A program made the position numbers and the translations under genes. Shown piece by piece: positions 1 to 10,053 of a stretch of DNA of 64,000 bases (its first letter is position 1; each line of letters begins with the position of its first letter). The DNA is from Pseudomonas sp. CFBP 13711 (GTDB lineage Bacteria; Pseudomonadota; Gammaproteobacteria; Pseudomonadales; Pseudomonadaceae): NCBI RefSeq assembly GCF_014842265.1, contig NZ_JACYVI010000012.1, forward strand, positions 86,582-150,581, read 5' to 3'. A model generated the notes under the pieces. The model saw only the letters and a program-made list of their open reading frames with translations. It searched no databases and was not told the origin of the DNA.

Positions 1-729
1 CTTGGTCTGGGTGATCACCACCAACGGGTTGGTGTCATTGGCCGCCACCAGATTGCCGACGTCCAGCTGGCGCAGGCCGATGCGGCCCGAGATCGGCGCA
101 CGAATCTGCGAGAACTCCAGGTTGAGTTTGGCGTCGCCCACCGCCGCCTGATTGGTCTTGATCGTGCCCTGATACTGGCCCACCAGGGATTCGGCAGTGT
201 CCAGGGTTTGCTTGGCGATGCTGTCTTCTTTGTACAGGCCCCGATAACGCTGTACGTCGAGTTGAGCATTCTTGAGCAGCGCCTGATTCTGCATCAGCGT
301 GCCTTCGGCCTGCTGTAGGGCGATCTGATAGCTGCGCGGGTCGATCACCGCCAGCAGATCACCGGCCTTGACCTGTTGGCCTTCCTGAAAATTGATCTTC
401 ATCAATTCGCCCGCCACACGGCTGCGCACGTTGATCGTGTTCAGCGCCGTCACGGTGCCGAGGGCTTTGTAATAGATGGGGAAATCACCGGTGGTCGCTG
501 CTGCCACCCGCACCGGTACCGGAACGGTCGAACCGCCGAACCCGGGCCGCTTGGCCACCGCTTTGCCGCCGCGGCTTGCGCTGGCCTGGGCCTGGTCGCT
601 TTTCTGCGCCGTGGCATTCGGTTGCGACGCGGATCCCGGCCAGAAGCGCCAGCACAGGCCAGCGACGATCAACAGAACCAGCAGGCTTATCAGCCAGCGA
701 CGGGAATTACGGGGGGCAGACGATTGCAT
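1..729 (-). CDS. muxA: RND efflux periplasmic adaptor, MdtA/MuxA type (3' end outside window)
   Basis: The first 243 residues are visible and the C-terminus runs off the left edge. The protein starts with MQSSAPRNSRW, followed by a hydrophobic anchor at about residues 11-27, then a low-complexity linker. The adaptor fold follows: a beta-barrel/lipoyl start (VPVPVRVAAATTGDFPIYY), the lipoyl segment RVAGELMKI...VKAGDLLAVIDP, and a coiled-coil hairpin rich in Q and A. The closing lipoyl half IRAPISGRIG...NLVAAND is typical of MdtA/MuxA. Such proteins bridge an inner-membrane RND pump and an outer-membrane channel. In Pseudomonas the pump genes muxB, muxC and opmB usually follow, which would lie to the left here. 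The family is clear; the exact symbol is less certain. Confidence 0.85.
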   Translation of the reverse strand, partial: MQSSAPRNSRRWLISLLVLLIVAGLCWRFWPGSASQPNATAQKSDQAQASASRGGKAVAKRPGFGGSTVPVPVRVAAATTGDFPIYYKALGTVTALNTINVRSRVAGELMKINFQEGQQVKAGDLLAVIDPRSYQIALQQAEGTLMQNQALLKNAQLDVQRYRGLYKEDSIAKQTLDTAESLVGQYQGTIKTNQAAVGDAKLNLEFSQIRAPISGRIGLRQLDVGNLVAANDTNPLVVITQTK

Positions 730-860
730 GAATAAATCAACCAGTGTGCGCGTGAGCGTCTTCGGGAGGCTGAACAATAAGCACAGACAGCGGACAGGCA
801 AAGGGCCTTTACCGGCAATTTACCTGGTGCTTACTTTGGATAAGGTGCTGATGTACCAAT

Positions 861-886
861 AAAAACGGCCTGATTGAGTCAGGCCG
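861..886 (-). terminator. Rho-independent terminator of tpx
   Basis: An 8-bp stem CGGCCTGA / TCAGGCCG (866-873 and 879-886) with a 5-nt loop is followed, on the minus strand, by five T residues. It lies about 57 nt past the tpx stop codon. Confidence 0.8.
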
Positions 887-942
887 CTTGTATGTTGCGG
901 GATGTTACCGCGCCCGCTGGTGGCAATAAGCCGCCTGCGAGC

Positions 943-1443
943 TTACTTCAATACCGCCAGTGCTGCGTCGTAGTTCGGCTCCTGACCGATCTCCGGTACC
1001 AGCTCGCTGTGCAACACAACGTCGTTTTCGTCCAGCACGACCACGGCACGGGTGGTCAGCCCCACCATCGGCCCGTCGGCGATGGCAACGCCGTAGTCCT
1101 GCATGAACTGCGCGCCGCGCATGGTCGACAGGTTCTTCACGTTTTCCAGACCTTCGGCGCCGCAGAAACGTGCCTGGGCGAACGGCAGGTCGGCGGAGAT
1201 GCACAGCACGACGGCGTTGTTCAGCTCGTTGGCCTGGGCGTTGAATTTGCGGATGGAGGTGGCGCAGGTCGGTGTGTCGACGCTCGGGAAAATGTTCAGC
1301 ACCTTGCGCTTGCCGGCGAAGGTTTCCAGCGTGGCGTCGGACAGATCGCCCGCTACCAGTTTGAAGGCCGGCGCCTTGCTGCCGACTTTCGGCAGTTCGC
1401 CGCTGATCTGTACCGGGGAGCCTCTACGAGTCACTTGTGGCAT
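943..1443 (-). CDS. tpx: Thiol peroxidase Tpx (atypical 2-Cys peroxiredoxin)
   Basis: This 166-residue protein reduces H2O2 and alkyl hydroperoxides with thioredoxin as the electron donor, in the cytoplasm or periplasm. The peroxidatic cysteine is C60 in the motif SVDTPTC and the resolving cysteine is C94 in ARFCGAEG. C81 also matches the third cysteine of the E. coli enzyme, and the length is that of the family. It is a monocistronic gene, bounded by its own terminator downstream and by the LysR gene upstream. The identification is secure from sequence. Confidence 0.95.
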   Translation of the reverse strand: MPQVTRRGSPVQISGELPKVGSKAPAFKLVAGDLSDATLETFAGKRKVLNIFPSVDTPTCATSIRKFNAQANELNNAVVLCISADLPFAQARFCGAEGLENVKNLSTMRGAQFMQDYGVAIADGPMVGLTTRAVVVLDENDVVLHSELVPEIGQEPNYDAALAVLK

Positions 1444-1530
1444 GAGCTGAGTCCTTGTTTGAGTGGCATGCGAAGGCGGAAGTTAACCATGAAAAACCGC
1501 GGCAACCTACCGCCAGAAACGATTTTGTTG

Positions 1531-2460
1531 TCAGGAAACGCGGTGCATTACCGGTTTGTCCATCAGCCCCGGACGCGAGCACACGTCCACCACCCAGTCG
1601 ACGAATACCCTCACCCGCCGTGAGGTCTGCCGGTGTGCCGGGTACAGCGCGGTCAAAGACAATAGTGGTTGTTCGACATCGCCCAGCACTTCGATCAGCT
1701 CGCCACGACGCAATAATTCGGCAACGTGGTAATACGGCGTCTGCACCAGTCCGTAACCCGCGCTGCACGCGGCGAGGTAGCCATCGGCGCTGTTGGTCGC
1801 CAGGGCTTTGGGCAGGTCCGGCGCCTGGGTCCGGCCGTCGATGACGAACTCCAGCCCGTAGCGCTTGTTGGTGGTCGAAGAAAAGTATTCGATGATCTGG
1901 TGATGCTGCAGATCGGCCAGTGATTGCGGCGTGCCCCTTCGCTGCAGATAGCCCGGACTGGCGCACACCACCTGGCGCATCTGAGCGAGCGGCCGGGCCA
2001 CCAGTGAATGATCGAGGGGCTGCCCGCCACGGATCACGCAATCGTAGCCCTCCCTGATCAAATCCACCGGGCGATCGTTCATGCCTACTTCCATTTCCAG
2101 CCGGGGGTAACGTTCGGTGAACTCCGGCAACAGCGGCATGATAATCAGCCGACCGATGCCAGACGGCATGTCGACGCGCAGCACCCCTTCCGGGTCTTTG
2201 GCCACCGAGGAGAACACCGATTCGGCGGCTTCCAGCGCGTTCAGTACATTCACGCAGCGTTGGTAATAGGCCTGACCGTCCGGCGTTGGCGTCACCTGTC
2301 GCGTGGTGCGCATCAACAATTGCACGCCCAGTTCCGCCTCCAGTTGCTTGATCAGAATGGTCACCGAGGCGCGCGGCATGTGCAGGCTGTCGGCGGCTTT
2401 GGCGAAACCGCCCAGCTCGACGATGCGCGTGAAGGCTCGCATCGCATTGAATTTATCCAT
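1531..2460 (-). CDS. LysR-family transcriptional regulator
   Basis: This is a 309-residue LysR-type regulator. Its N-terminal winged helix-turn-helix covers about residues 1-60 (MRAFTRIVELGGFAKAADSLHMP), with an effector-binding domain from about residue 90 to 300. It is transcribed away from the aldo/keto reductase gene, with 126 bp between the start codons, so that reductase is its most likely target. A 20-bp inverted repeat in that gap (2485-2504) is a plausible operator. The inducer cannot be deduced. Confidence 0.9.
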   Translation of the reverse strand: MDKFNAMRAFTRIVELGGFAKAADSLHMPRASVTILIKQLEAELGVQLLMRTTRQVTPTPDGQAYYQRCVNVLNALEAAESVFSSVAKDPEGVLRVDMPSGIGRLIIMPLLPEFTERYPRLEMEVGMNDRPVDLIREGYDCVIRGGQPLDHSLVARPLAQMRQVVCASPGYLQRRGTPQSLADLQHHQIIEYFSSTTNKRYGLEFVIDGRTQAPDLPKALATNSADGYLAACSAGYGLVQTPYYHVAELLRRGELIEVLGDVEQPLLSLTALYPAHRQTSRRVRVFVDWVVDVCSRPGLMDKPVMHRVS

Positions 2461-2484
2461 AACTCGTCACATGTCCGCTGAGGG

Positions 2485-2504
2485 ATTGTTTAGAAATAAC
2501 CAAT
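2485..2504. promoter_or_regulatory. Candidate LysR operator between lysR and aldo/keto reductase
   Basis: ATTGTTTAGAAATAACCAAT has matching ATTG/CAAT ends around an AT-rich centre and fits the loose T-N11-A pattern of LysR-type sites. It lies 25 bp upstream of the LysR start codon. The assignment is inferred from position and symmetry only. Confidence 0.45.
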
Positions 2505-2586
2505 AGTGAAAGCACTTTTAGCCGGTTTATCCCGACGCTGTCGAGGCGCAAGAATGGCGGTCCTCTTGATCGACAAGGCATTCATC

Positions 2587-3582
2587 ATGCAAACGCGTCA
2601 ACTTGGCAAAAATGGACCACAGGTCTCGGCCCTGGGTTTGGGCTGCATGGGCATGACCGACTTTTACACCACAGGCGGCAATCCCGATGAAGCGATCGCC
2701 ACCCTTCACCGGGCGCTTGAGATGGGCGTCACCCTGCTCGACACCGCCGACATGTACGGCCCCCACACCAACGAAGAACTGTTGGGCAAAGCGCTGGCGG
2801 GCAAGCGGGATCAGCCGTTCATCGCCAGCAAGTTCGGCATCGTGCGTACACCGGGCGACGCCGGCGCGCGCGGGGTCAATGGCAGTCCCGAGTACATCCG
2901 CGCCGCGATCGATGGCACGTTGCAGCGGTTGAAAATCGACACCCTGGATCTGTATTACCAGCACCGCATCGATCCGGGCGTGGCAATCGAAGAGTCCGTT
3001 GGCGCCATGGCTGAGCTGGTCAAGGCCGGCAAGGTGCGCTTTCTCGGCTTGAGCGAAGCGTCGGCCAGCACCCTCGAACGCGCTCACAAGGTTCACCCTA
3101 TTGCCGCCTTGCAGACCGAATACTCCCTGTGGAGCCGCGATCCGGAAGAAAACGGCGTGCTGGACACTTGCCGCCGTCTGGGTATCGCGTTTGTCCCGTA
3201 CAGCCCGTTGGGCCGAGGTTTTCTGACGGGCGCCCTGAAAAGCCCGGACGACTTCGCCGCCGATGACTACCGCCGCAGCAGCCCGAGGTTTCAGGGCGAA
3301 AACTTCGCCAAAAACCTGCTGCTGGTGCAGAAGGTCGAGCAACTGGGGGCAGAAAAAGGCATCACTGCCGGCCAGCTGGCGTTGGCCTGGGTGCTCGCCC
3401 AGGGCAATGACGTGATTCCGATTCCCGGCACCAAGCAGCGCAAATACCTGGAGGAGAACGTCGCTGCGCTGGACGTGACACTCAGTGCGGCGGAATTACA
3501 GGCGCTGAAGGATCTGTTCCCTGTGAACGCGGTCGCAGGCGGCCGTTATCCGGACGCGGCGATGAAACTCGTCAACGGCTGA
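2587..3582 (+). CDS. Aldo/keto reductase
   Basis: This 331-residue NADPH-dependent aldo/keto reductase is of the YajO/YghZ-like, plant-auxin-responsive group. The start was set at the methionine of MQTRQLGKNGPQ, because family members begin just before the first strand; an in-frame ATG upstream would add 27 atypical residues. Catalytic tetrad elements are visible: Asp and Tyr in LDTADMYGP, Lys in ASKFG and His in LYYQHRID. The cofactor-binding IPIPGTKQRKYLEEN is near the C-terminus. It is probably controlled by the divergent LysR protein. The substrate is unknown. Confidence 0.9.
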   Translation: MQTRQLGKNGPQVSALGLGCMGMTDFYTTGGNPDEAIATLHRALEMGVTLLDTADMYGPHTNEELLGKALAGKRDQPFIASKFGIVRTPGDAGARGVNGSPEYIRAAIDGTLQRLKIDTLDLYYQHRIDPGVAIEESVGAMAELVKAGKVRFLGLSEASASTLERAHKVHPIAALQTEYSLWSRDPEENGVLDTCRRLGIAFVPYSPLGRGFLTGALKSPDDFAADDYRRSSPRFQGENFAKNLLLVQKVEQLGAEKGITAGQLALAWVLAQGNDVIPIPGTKQRKYLEENVAALDVTLSAAELQALKDLFPVNAVAGGRYPDAAMKLVNG

Positions 3583-3695
3583 GGCGGGTTGTTCGGCGGC
3601 CGCTCATCCTTTGCGGTGTAATGCGTTAGACCGGCTTGTTGGCGGCTGCACTCCGCTGCTGGCAAGCCGGTTCCCTCCCCATCCGCCTCGTCCGA

Positions 3696-6600
3696 TCAAA
3701 AATCTCGCTTATAGAAAATATCCAGCGAACTCGCAACGCCACCCGCGACCTCCAGATACACCTTCTTGCTCAACAGATAGCGCAAGGTCAGCGTATTGGC
3801 CGGTTCAAACACCCCCACGCCATAACGCAGGCTGAGCTTGTCGGTGATCTTGCCGCTGGCGACCACCGCCGTCTTGACGCCGCTGCCGGAGGTGTCCAGG
3901 TCGAAATCCTGAATCCCCAGCCCGGACGCCAGTTTGCCCGCCGTCGAGGAACCGCCAGCCAGACCCAACGCCAGCGCCGCCTGGGCGACCATGTTGCTGT
4001 CCTCACCGTTGGTGCTCAGCGGACGGCCCAGTACCAGATAGGACAGCGCCTGTTCCTGACTCATGGACGGTTCCGAGAACACCGTGGTGGTCGGTTGCTC
4101 GGCGCTGCCGCTCAGTCGAATGCCGGCAATCACGTCGTCGGTCTGGCGAATGGCTTCGATGTCCAGATACGGCTGATCCACAGGCCCTGCGAACAACAGG
4201 CGCGCCTTGCGAATGGTCAGGCGCTGGCCGTAGGCCCGGTAGCGGCCATCGTTGAGATTGAGCTCTCCGCGGGTGTCCATGTTGTCGCCGATGTGCACGT
4301 GCCCGACGAGATTGGCGGTCAGGCCAAAGCCGGTAAAACTCAGGGTTTCCTGCCCTACTTCGACGTTCACGTCCATGGCGATGGCCAGCGGGGTTTTGCC
4401 CTGTTTGGTCTGCTGGCCGACGATCACCGTGTCATCGGACACTTTAACGGTCGAGGGCGGCAGCTGCCGCACGGTGATCTCGCCTTTCGGAATCAGCACT
4501 TTGCCCGACACTGCCAGCCGGTCACCCTGCAAGGTGATCTTCAGGTCCGGCGCGGCTTCCAGCTTGGCGTACGGCTCAACCGTGATGGGCAGGCGCGTGC
4601 CTTTCACCGCAACGTCGACATCCAGCGCATCGGCCCAGGCCACATGCCCGCCGATACTGCCCTGACCCGCCACGCCGCTGCTCCATTTGCCGGTCAAATC
4701 CACACGTTCGCCGGCAATCAGGGCTTGAACGTTGAGTTTTTCAAAGCTCACAGGCACTTCCGGCCCCGACACCTCACCGTCGGCGAGCGCCACAGTGCCG
4801 TTAATCTGCGGCGCCATCAGGCTGCCCGAAATCCGGCCGCTGCCGTTGAGCTTGCCGTTGAGTTTCTCAATCATCGGGACAAAAGGCCGGCCCACTGAAA
4901 TATCCAGGCCGCTAAGGGTGAAATCGCCGGTCACTGGTTTGTTTTTGGCGATTGGATCGATGCTCAGTCGGGCCAGCAGTTCGCCGAGCTTGCCGCCGCG
5001 GAAATCGAGGCTGGTGTCGACTTTCTTCGGGGTCAGGCTGCTGGTCAGCTTCAGCGTGCCGTAGGGGAAGTCCAGCCATTGGTTCTTGTCCTTGACCCGC
5101 AGCGTCCCGCCGCTGGCGTCGATAACCACCTGACCATTGGGGCCGGCAGCGGGAACGTCCAGCTGGATGTCGGCATTGAGCGCGCCCTTCCAGGCAAAAT
5201 CCTTGGGCAGCCACTGCGCCAGGCTTTCCAGCGGGAAGCGCTTGAGGTGATAGCGCAGGCGCGGTTCCGGCATCAGACGCTGATCTTCGCCGCACAGACT
5301 CGCAGGCCCCGAGACCCAGCAATGGGCACCGAAGTTGACCTTGCCGTCGGCCAGACGCTCCAGTTTGGCCGGCTGTTGCAGCTTCCAGTCCTGCCCGCCG
5401 CTCTGGATGTCACCGCTGGCCAGACGCCCGCGCCAGTTGCCTTTGTCCAGGTTGCCGTCCAGCGCGAGGGCCAGTTTGAGCAACGGTCCCTGTAGGTCGA
5501 GTTTCACCTGCTGACGATTGATGTCGCCCTGACCGTTGACAGTTAAAGCGCCCAATGCGGTATCGCCGGCTTGAATGCCGGATGTCTTCAGATCAAGGGT
5601 TGCGCGCTGGGCGTTGTCGAGCTTGGCCGCCAACGTAAGGGCTTGCAGCTTGTTCGCCTCAAAGGCCAGTTGAGTGCCCTGCAACGCCAATTGCCCCTGG
5701 GGCGCCTGCACGGTGCCGGCGACATCAAGGCGGCCTTTCATCTGCCCTTGTAGCCCGGGCCACAGTTGACCCAGCCGCGGGAGGTTGATGTCCAGCTGTG
5801 CGGCGATTTTCTGCTGCAGGCTGCCCGTGCCCTGAATCCGGTTATCGCCCAGGCGGATGTCCAGGGCGTTGAGATTCCATTTATTGTCGGCCCCATCGGC
5901 CTTGGCTTGCAGGACCGCAGGTTGGCCGCGCAGACGCCCTTTCAGATCCAGGTCGGCATTCAGGTTCAATTGCTCGTTACGCAACGACCCTTTGCTGCGC
6001 AGCGGACCTGCCAGGGCGCCCGGCAACTCCGCGACCCAATAAGCGGGATCGATGGCGCTGAGATCCAGCGCCGTGTCCCAGGCGATGCCGTCGGCAAATT
6101 GCAGGTTCAGGTGACCGCTGGCCTTACCCTGCCCGGCTGCCAGTTCAAGCTGGGGCAGAAAGATCTGCTGCAGATCGCCGCTAAACGGGCTTTCCAGAGT
6201 GAAAGGACCGGCCGGCCCTTTGAAGTCCCCAGCGAAATGGCCGAGGTATTTGCCGTCGGTGTAGGACACTTCGCCGGTGAACGTATGAACGCTGACCTGC
6301 GGCTCATCGATCAGCGGGTACAGGCGATGCCAGGGGAAATCGAGCCAGTCGATTTTGGCGTCGGCGCGCAGGCCCTGTTGCCAATCCAGCTTGCCGCTGG
6401 CCTTGAGGCGCTGATTGTCACGGGCAGTCAGGTCCAGCGCCGCAATGTCCGCGCCCTTGGCGTCGACACGCCCTTGTAGCGCCAGTGCCACCGGACCTTT
6501 TTCAGCGGGAAGGCTGGCGCTGCCGGTGATGGCATAGCCCTGAGAAAGGTCGCCCTTGGCGTTGAGAACCAACTGATTGAGCTGCAGCGTGTCCGGTAAA

Positions 6601-7388
6601 TCGGCACTCGGTTTGAACGCGTCGCTGGTGATGGCGATGGTTGCCGGCAGGTTTTCCACCAACGGCTGCAACTCACCGATCAGATGAGCGTCGATATACC
6701 CCTTGCTCTGCGCATTCAGCGTCAACGTATTGAGCAGATCGCCCTGAATGCTCAGCGCCAGTGACAACGGCTGACCGCTGATGTCCGGCAGCTTCAGCTG
6801 CCCCTCGGCGGTTAGCGGCCAGTCGCCCTCGGGTTTGAGCAGCCCCGACAGGTCGAGGGCGATGTCGTCACGACCGGCGTGCAGCGAATCGATCTTCAAC
6901 CCTTCGGCAGTCCAGTGCGCCGCCAGTTGCACGTCGCGAACCTGTTCGGTGCCGTCCAGGTGCAGACTGCCGATCTGCACGCGACCCAGCTGCAAGGCCA
7001 GCGGCAGCTTGAGATCCGGCAGTTTGATGGGGCCGCTGCTGGCTTCGTCGGTCGAAGGCGGAAATTGCAGCCTGATGTCGCCCGTCTGCAGGTTGTCGAT
7101 GCACAGCGTCATGCGCGCCAGGCACGCCGGTGACCAGTCGAACACCGGCGCGTCAATGTCGACTGTGCTCTGGCCTTGCTGCCAGATCAGGTGATCCGCC
7201 TGCCATGCGCCGCCCAGCCGACCGGAAAACCCTTCGACCGACAGGCCCGGCACCAGACCGAGCGCCCAACGGCTGCCGCTTTGGGTGCCGAGAAGGAGAG
7301 TCATCGTCAGCACCACGAGGATGACTAACGACAGCAGCGTGATCGCCGTGATTGCGACGGTGCGTTTCAACAAATCCCTATTCGTCAC
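3696..7388 (-). CDS. tamB: Translocation and assembly module subunit TamB
   Basis: This 1230-residue inner-membrane-anchored protein of the TamB/AsmA-like class spans the periplasm and works with TamA in outer-membrane protein assembly and lipid transport. There is one N-terminal membrane anchor at about residues 11-34. A very long, repetitive beta-rich body (many LxLxG and QGxLxL stretches) follows. The conserved C-terminal TamB (DUF490) domain ends in ...LDIFYKRDF, with an aromatic terminal residue. Its start overlaps the tamA stop by 4 bp, so the two are translationally coupled in a tamA-tamB operon. Size and order match other proteobacteria. Confidence 0.95.
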   Translation of the reverse strand: MTNRDLLKRTVAITAITLLSLVILVVLTMTLLLGTQSGSRWALGLVPGLSVEGFSGRLGGAWQADHLIWQQGQSTVDIDAPVFDWSPACLARMTLCIDNLQTGDIRLQFPPSTDEASSGPIKLPDLKLPLALQLGRVQIGSLHLDGTEQVRDVQLAAHWTAEGLKIDSLHAGRDDIALDLSGLLKPEGDWPLTAEGQLKLPDISGQPLSLALSIQGDLLNTLTLNAQSKGYIDAHLIGELQPLVENLPATIAITSDAFKPSADLPDTLQLNQLVLNAKGDLSQGYAITGSASLPAEKGPVALALQGRVDAKGADIAALDLTARDNQRLKASGKLDWQQGLRADAKIDWLDFPWHRLYPLIDEPQVSVHTFTGEVSYTDGKYLGHFAGDFKGPAGPFTLESPFSGDLQQIFLPQLELAAGQGKASGHLNLQFADGIAWDTALDLSAIDPAYWVAELPGALAGPLRSKGSLRNEQLNLNADLDLKGRLRGQPAVLQAKADGADNKWNLNALDIRLGDNRIQGTGSLQQKIAAQLDINLPRLGQLWPGLQGQMKGRLDVAGTVQAPQGQLALQGTQLAFEANKLQALTLAAKLDNAQRATLDLKTSGIQAGDTALGALTVNGQGDINRQQVKLDLQGPLLKLALALDGNLDKGNWRGRLASGDIQSGGQDWKLQQPAKLERLADGKVNFGAHCWVSGPASLCGEDQRLMPEPRLRYHLKRFPLESLAQWLPKDFAWKGALNADIQLDVPAAGPNGQVVIDASGGTLRVKDKNQWLDFPYGTLKLTSSLTPKKVDTSLDFRGGKLGELLARLSIDPIAKNKPVTGDFTLSGLDISVGRPFVPMIEKLNGKLNGSGRISGSLMAPQINGTVALADGEVSGPEVPVSFEKLNVQALIAGERVDLTGKWSSGVAGQGSIGGHVAWADALDVDVAVKGTRLPITVEPYAKLEAAPDLKITLQGDRLAVSGKVLIPKGEITVRQLPPSTVKVSDDTVIVGQQTKQGKTPLAIAMDVNVEVGQETLSFTGFGLTANLVGHVHIGDNMDTRGELNLNDGRYRAYGQRLTIRKARLLFAGPVDQPYLDIEAIRQTDDVIAGIRLSGSAEQPTTTVFSEPSMSQEQALSYLVLGRPLSTNGEDSNMVAQAALALGLAGGSSTAGKLASGLGIQDFDLDTSGSGVKTAVVASGKITDKLSLRYGVGVFEPANTLTLRYLLSKKVYLEVAGGVASSLDIFYKRDF

Positions 7389-9115
7389 AGTTCAGGTCCC
7401 ATCGAGAAGTGCAGACGAATACCGCCGTCTTCATCCAGTGCGTGGGCGAGGTCCAGGCGCAGCGGCCCGACCGGAGACACCCAGCGCACGCCGATGCCGA
7501 CGCCGGTCTTGAGGCTCGGCAGGTCCAGGGTATTAAACGAGTTGCCCTGATCGACAAACGCCGCCACGCGCCACTTTTCGGCAATCGAGTACTGGTACTC
7601 GGCGCTGCCGGCGATCATGTAGCGGCCGCCGATCTTGTCGCCGTCGGAGTTTTCCGGGGACAGCGATTGATAGTCATAACCGCGCACGCTCTGGTCACCA
7701 CCGGCAAAGAAACGCAGCGAAGGCGGGATCGATTTGTAGCCATTGGTGGCACTGCCGCCGACCTGCACCCGCCCGAGAAAGCGGTGGTTCTGCGCCACGG
7801 TGGTCAGCCCTTTGAGCATGACCGTGCCGTGCAAGAGGTTGGCATCCGAGCCCAGTCCTTCCTTGGCGACCTGAGTATCGAACTGCAGCCGGTAGCCATT
7901 GTGCGGGTCGATGCGGTTATCGCTGCGCAGGTATGAATAGCTGACGCCGGGCATGAGCAAGGTGCTGAGGCCTTCATCGTTGCCCAGTCGGTATTCTTCG
8001 CGCTGCCATTTCAGCGAGATCACCCGTTCCCAGCCGCTGGGCAATTTGCTGTGCCACTCGGGGCCGACGGTCAGGAGCTTGCTGAGGCTGTCGGTGTCGG
8101 CGATTTCTTCATATTGATAGCCGCCGGCGAATCGCAGTTTGTCGGTCAGAGGCGGGTCCAGCGGGATGTCGTAGAACAGGCCGACATTCTGCCGTGGCGC
8201 AGAAATTTCGGCTTCAGCGCCATAGCTGTGACCCTGGGGATTGACCCAGTGGCGCGTCCAGTTGGCTTTTACCCGAGGGCCAACGTCGGTGGAATAGCCG
8301 ACGCCCAGCCCCATGGTCCGCGGCTTGCGGGTTTGCAGCTGGACGTCCACCGGAATGACCTGAGCCTGGGCGTCGGTGGGCGATGCGTTGACCCGCACGC
8401 CTTCGAAATAGCCGCTCGACTGCATGGCCTGATTGAGTTCGGCGATCAGTTCGGAGTCGTAGGGGGTGTCTTGTTTGAACGGCACCATGCGCCGCAGCAG
8501 GTCCTCATCGAACGGCGCGTCGCCGCTGAAGGTGACTTTGCCAAGGGAGAAACGCGGCCCGCTGTCGTAGACCAGTTCAATGTCGGCGACACCGGCACGG
8601 GGGTCAACGGACAGGCGCTGGGTCACGAACCGGCCATTGAAGAAGCCATAGCGCGCGGCCTGGGTTTCGATCAGGTGTTTGGCGTCCTCGTAGACACCAT
8701 GGTTGAGCACAGCGCCGGGTTTCAGGGCGTCACCCTTTGGGACCCGAAAGCTTTTCAGCTGGGAGGCCTGCCCGGTCACGCGGATGGACACATTGCGCAG
8801 GTGGACGGGCTCACCCGCCTCCACCTTCAGCAGCAGTTGCAGGTTGTTGTCGACATGGCGGACTTCGCTGTCAATCTGCGCCTGATAATAGCCAAGGGCC
8901 TGAGCGGCCTTCTGCGCCTGCTCGACGGCCCCCACGCTGAAACGTTCGAGGGCTGGCTCGTCGCGCTCGCCGAGGCTGCCTACATACCCTTCGATGTTGG
9001 ATTTGAGCGCGGCATTGGACGGCTTGATCCGGACCTCCAGCTGCGCATCGGCGAATGCCGCGCAGCTGGACAACATCAAGAGAAAGCCACTGGTGTATCG
9101 ATGGGGAAACTTCAT
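7385..9115 (-). CDS. tamA: Outer-membrane translocation and assembly module protein TamA
   Basis: This 576-residue Omp85-family protein has a signal peptide at about residues 1-23 (ends CAAFADA). Three POTRA-type domains occupy about residues 25-265, and a 16-strand beta-barrel fills the rest. The Omp85 signature VRGYDYQSL of the L6 loop lies near residue 460, and the last strand ends GGIRLHFSMGPEL. It is the first gene of the tamAB operon. It is distinguished from BamA by length, by having fewer POTRA domains, and by the adjacent tamB. Confidence 0.95.
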   Translation of the reverse strand: MKFPHRYTSGFLLMLSSCAAFADAQLEVRIKPSNAALKSNIEGYVGSLGERDEPALERFSVGAVEQAQKAAQALGYYQAQIDSEVRHVDNNLQLLLKVEAGEPVHLRNVSIRVTGQASQLKSFRVPKGDALKPGAVLNHGVYEDAKHLIETQAARYGFFNGRFVTQRLSVDPRAGVADIELVYDSGPRFSLGKVTFSGDAPFDEDLLRRMVPFKQDTPYDSELIAELNQAMQSSGYFEGVRVNASPTDAQAQVIPVDVQLQTRKPRTMGLGVGYSTDVGPRVKANWTRHWVNPQGHSYGAEAEISAPRQNVGLFYDIPLDPPLTDKLRFAGGYQYEEIADTDSLSKLLTVGPEWHSKLPSGWERVISLKWQREEYRLGNDEGLSTLLMPGVSYSYLRSDNRIDPHNGYRLQFDTQVAKEGLGSDANLLHGTVMLKGLTTVAQNHRFLGRVQVGGSATNGYKSIPPSLRFFAGGDQSVRGYDYQSLSPENSDGDKIGGRYMIAGSAEYQYSIAEKWRVAAFVDQGNSFNTLDLPSLKTGVGIGVRWVSPVGPLRLDLAHALDEDGGIRLHFSMGPEL

Positions 9116-9181
9116 AGGCGCGAATGCTACACGAGCGACGCGGGCTGCTGGAACCCGCTCAAATGGGGAAGCTTGCGTAGC

Positions 9182-9832
9182 TCAAACCACAGAGCCCAAT
9201 GAAACCTGGGGATTTGGGCGGAAAAATATGCGTTCTCGGACGGGTCCTACTTCCACTTCGCCGATTTCTTGATAACCGTGTCGATCGTAAAAATCCAGAT
9301 AATGGCCATTTCCCGTGTCGAGGACGATGCCTTCCGAGTTTTTGTCCTGCCCACACCACTCATGCAACGCCAGAAGCAACTGCTCACCATAATGCCGGCC
9401 CTGAAAATCAGGATGGACGCCGAGCAGCGGCAGCACATGAACCGCTTCCGACGGCGCACAGGCCAGCACGTCATGGTAATACTCCAGGTAGCGCTGGGTC
9501 CCGCGCAGGCCGGTGCTTATCAACATGCGAATCCGCCAGGCCCAGCTTTCGGTGATGCCCAGTCGCCGCTGGGGAGGCGCAATCAGCGCAACGCCCACCA
9601 GACGGTCCGCGACGAACAGCCCCAACGCCGGCAAGTCCTGAAGAAAGTGCTGTTTGACCAACGCACGGATGGTCGCCTTGACCCGGTGGTCATAGCCGGA
9701 GCGGCCGGATTCGAACAGGTACGCGAAACTCGGCTCCTGACGGTAAGCGAGGTACAGCAACGTGCGGGTTTCGCGGGAATAGCCGCTGTCGAGCTGACGG
9801 ATTTGCGCCGTTTCGCCAGGCAGTTCAGGCAT
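9182..9832 (-). CDS. GNAT family N-acetyltransferase
   Basis: This is a 216-residue acetyltransferase. The acetyl-CoA-binding motif A is seen in LLGVHPDFQGRHYGEQLL, and motif B in IVLDTGNGHYLDFYDRHGY near the C-terminus. The start at MPELPGETAQ was chosen because AAGGACG sits 8 nt upstream; an in-frame extension of 25 residues has no such support. It lies alone between the tam operon and xthA. The substrate cannot be predicted. Confidence 0.85.
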   Translation of the reverse strand: MPELPGETAQIRQLDSGYSRETRTLLYLAYRQEPSFAYLFESGRSGYDHRVKATIRALVKQHFLQDLPALGLFVADRLVGVALIAPPQRRLGITESWAWRIRMLISTGLRGTQRYLEYYHDVLACAPSEAVHVLPLLGVHPDFQGRHYGEQLLLALHEWCGQDKNSEGIVLDTGNGHYLDFYDRHGYQEIGEVEVGPVRERIFFRPNPQVSLGSVV

Positions 9833-10053
9833 GGTGTTCGTCCTTTTGATGAGCCCGGGGCGGTCGCTCGGGTGGCTGTCTTCAAGGCTTCGAGTCGCCA
9901 CCCGCAAGCGCAGTTCCCACGACTTGGCCGTCGTTCAGAAATGCACGCCCCCCCGGTTCCAATGCAGCCGAGCGAACCGGGCGCTGGCCGTCACCGGGCA
10001 GGTCGGCTAGCATCGCCGTTTGTATTTGCAAGGAGCTGCCAGGAGCGCCGCCC

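Noticed and set aside
3636..4898. A 420-residue plus-strand frame opposite tamB.
   Set aside because: Antisense shadow with His/Arg/Gln-rich composition; tamB on the other strand is unambiguous.
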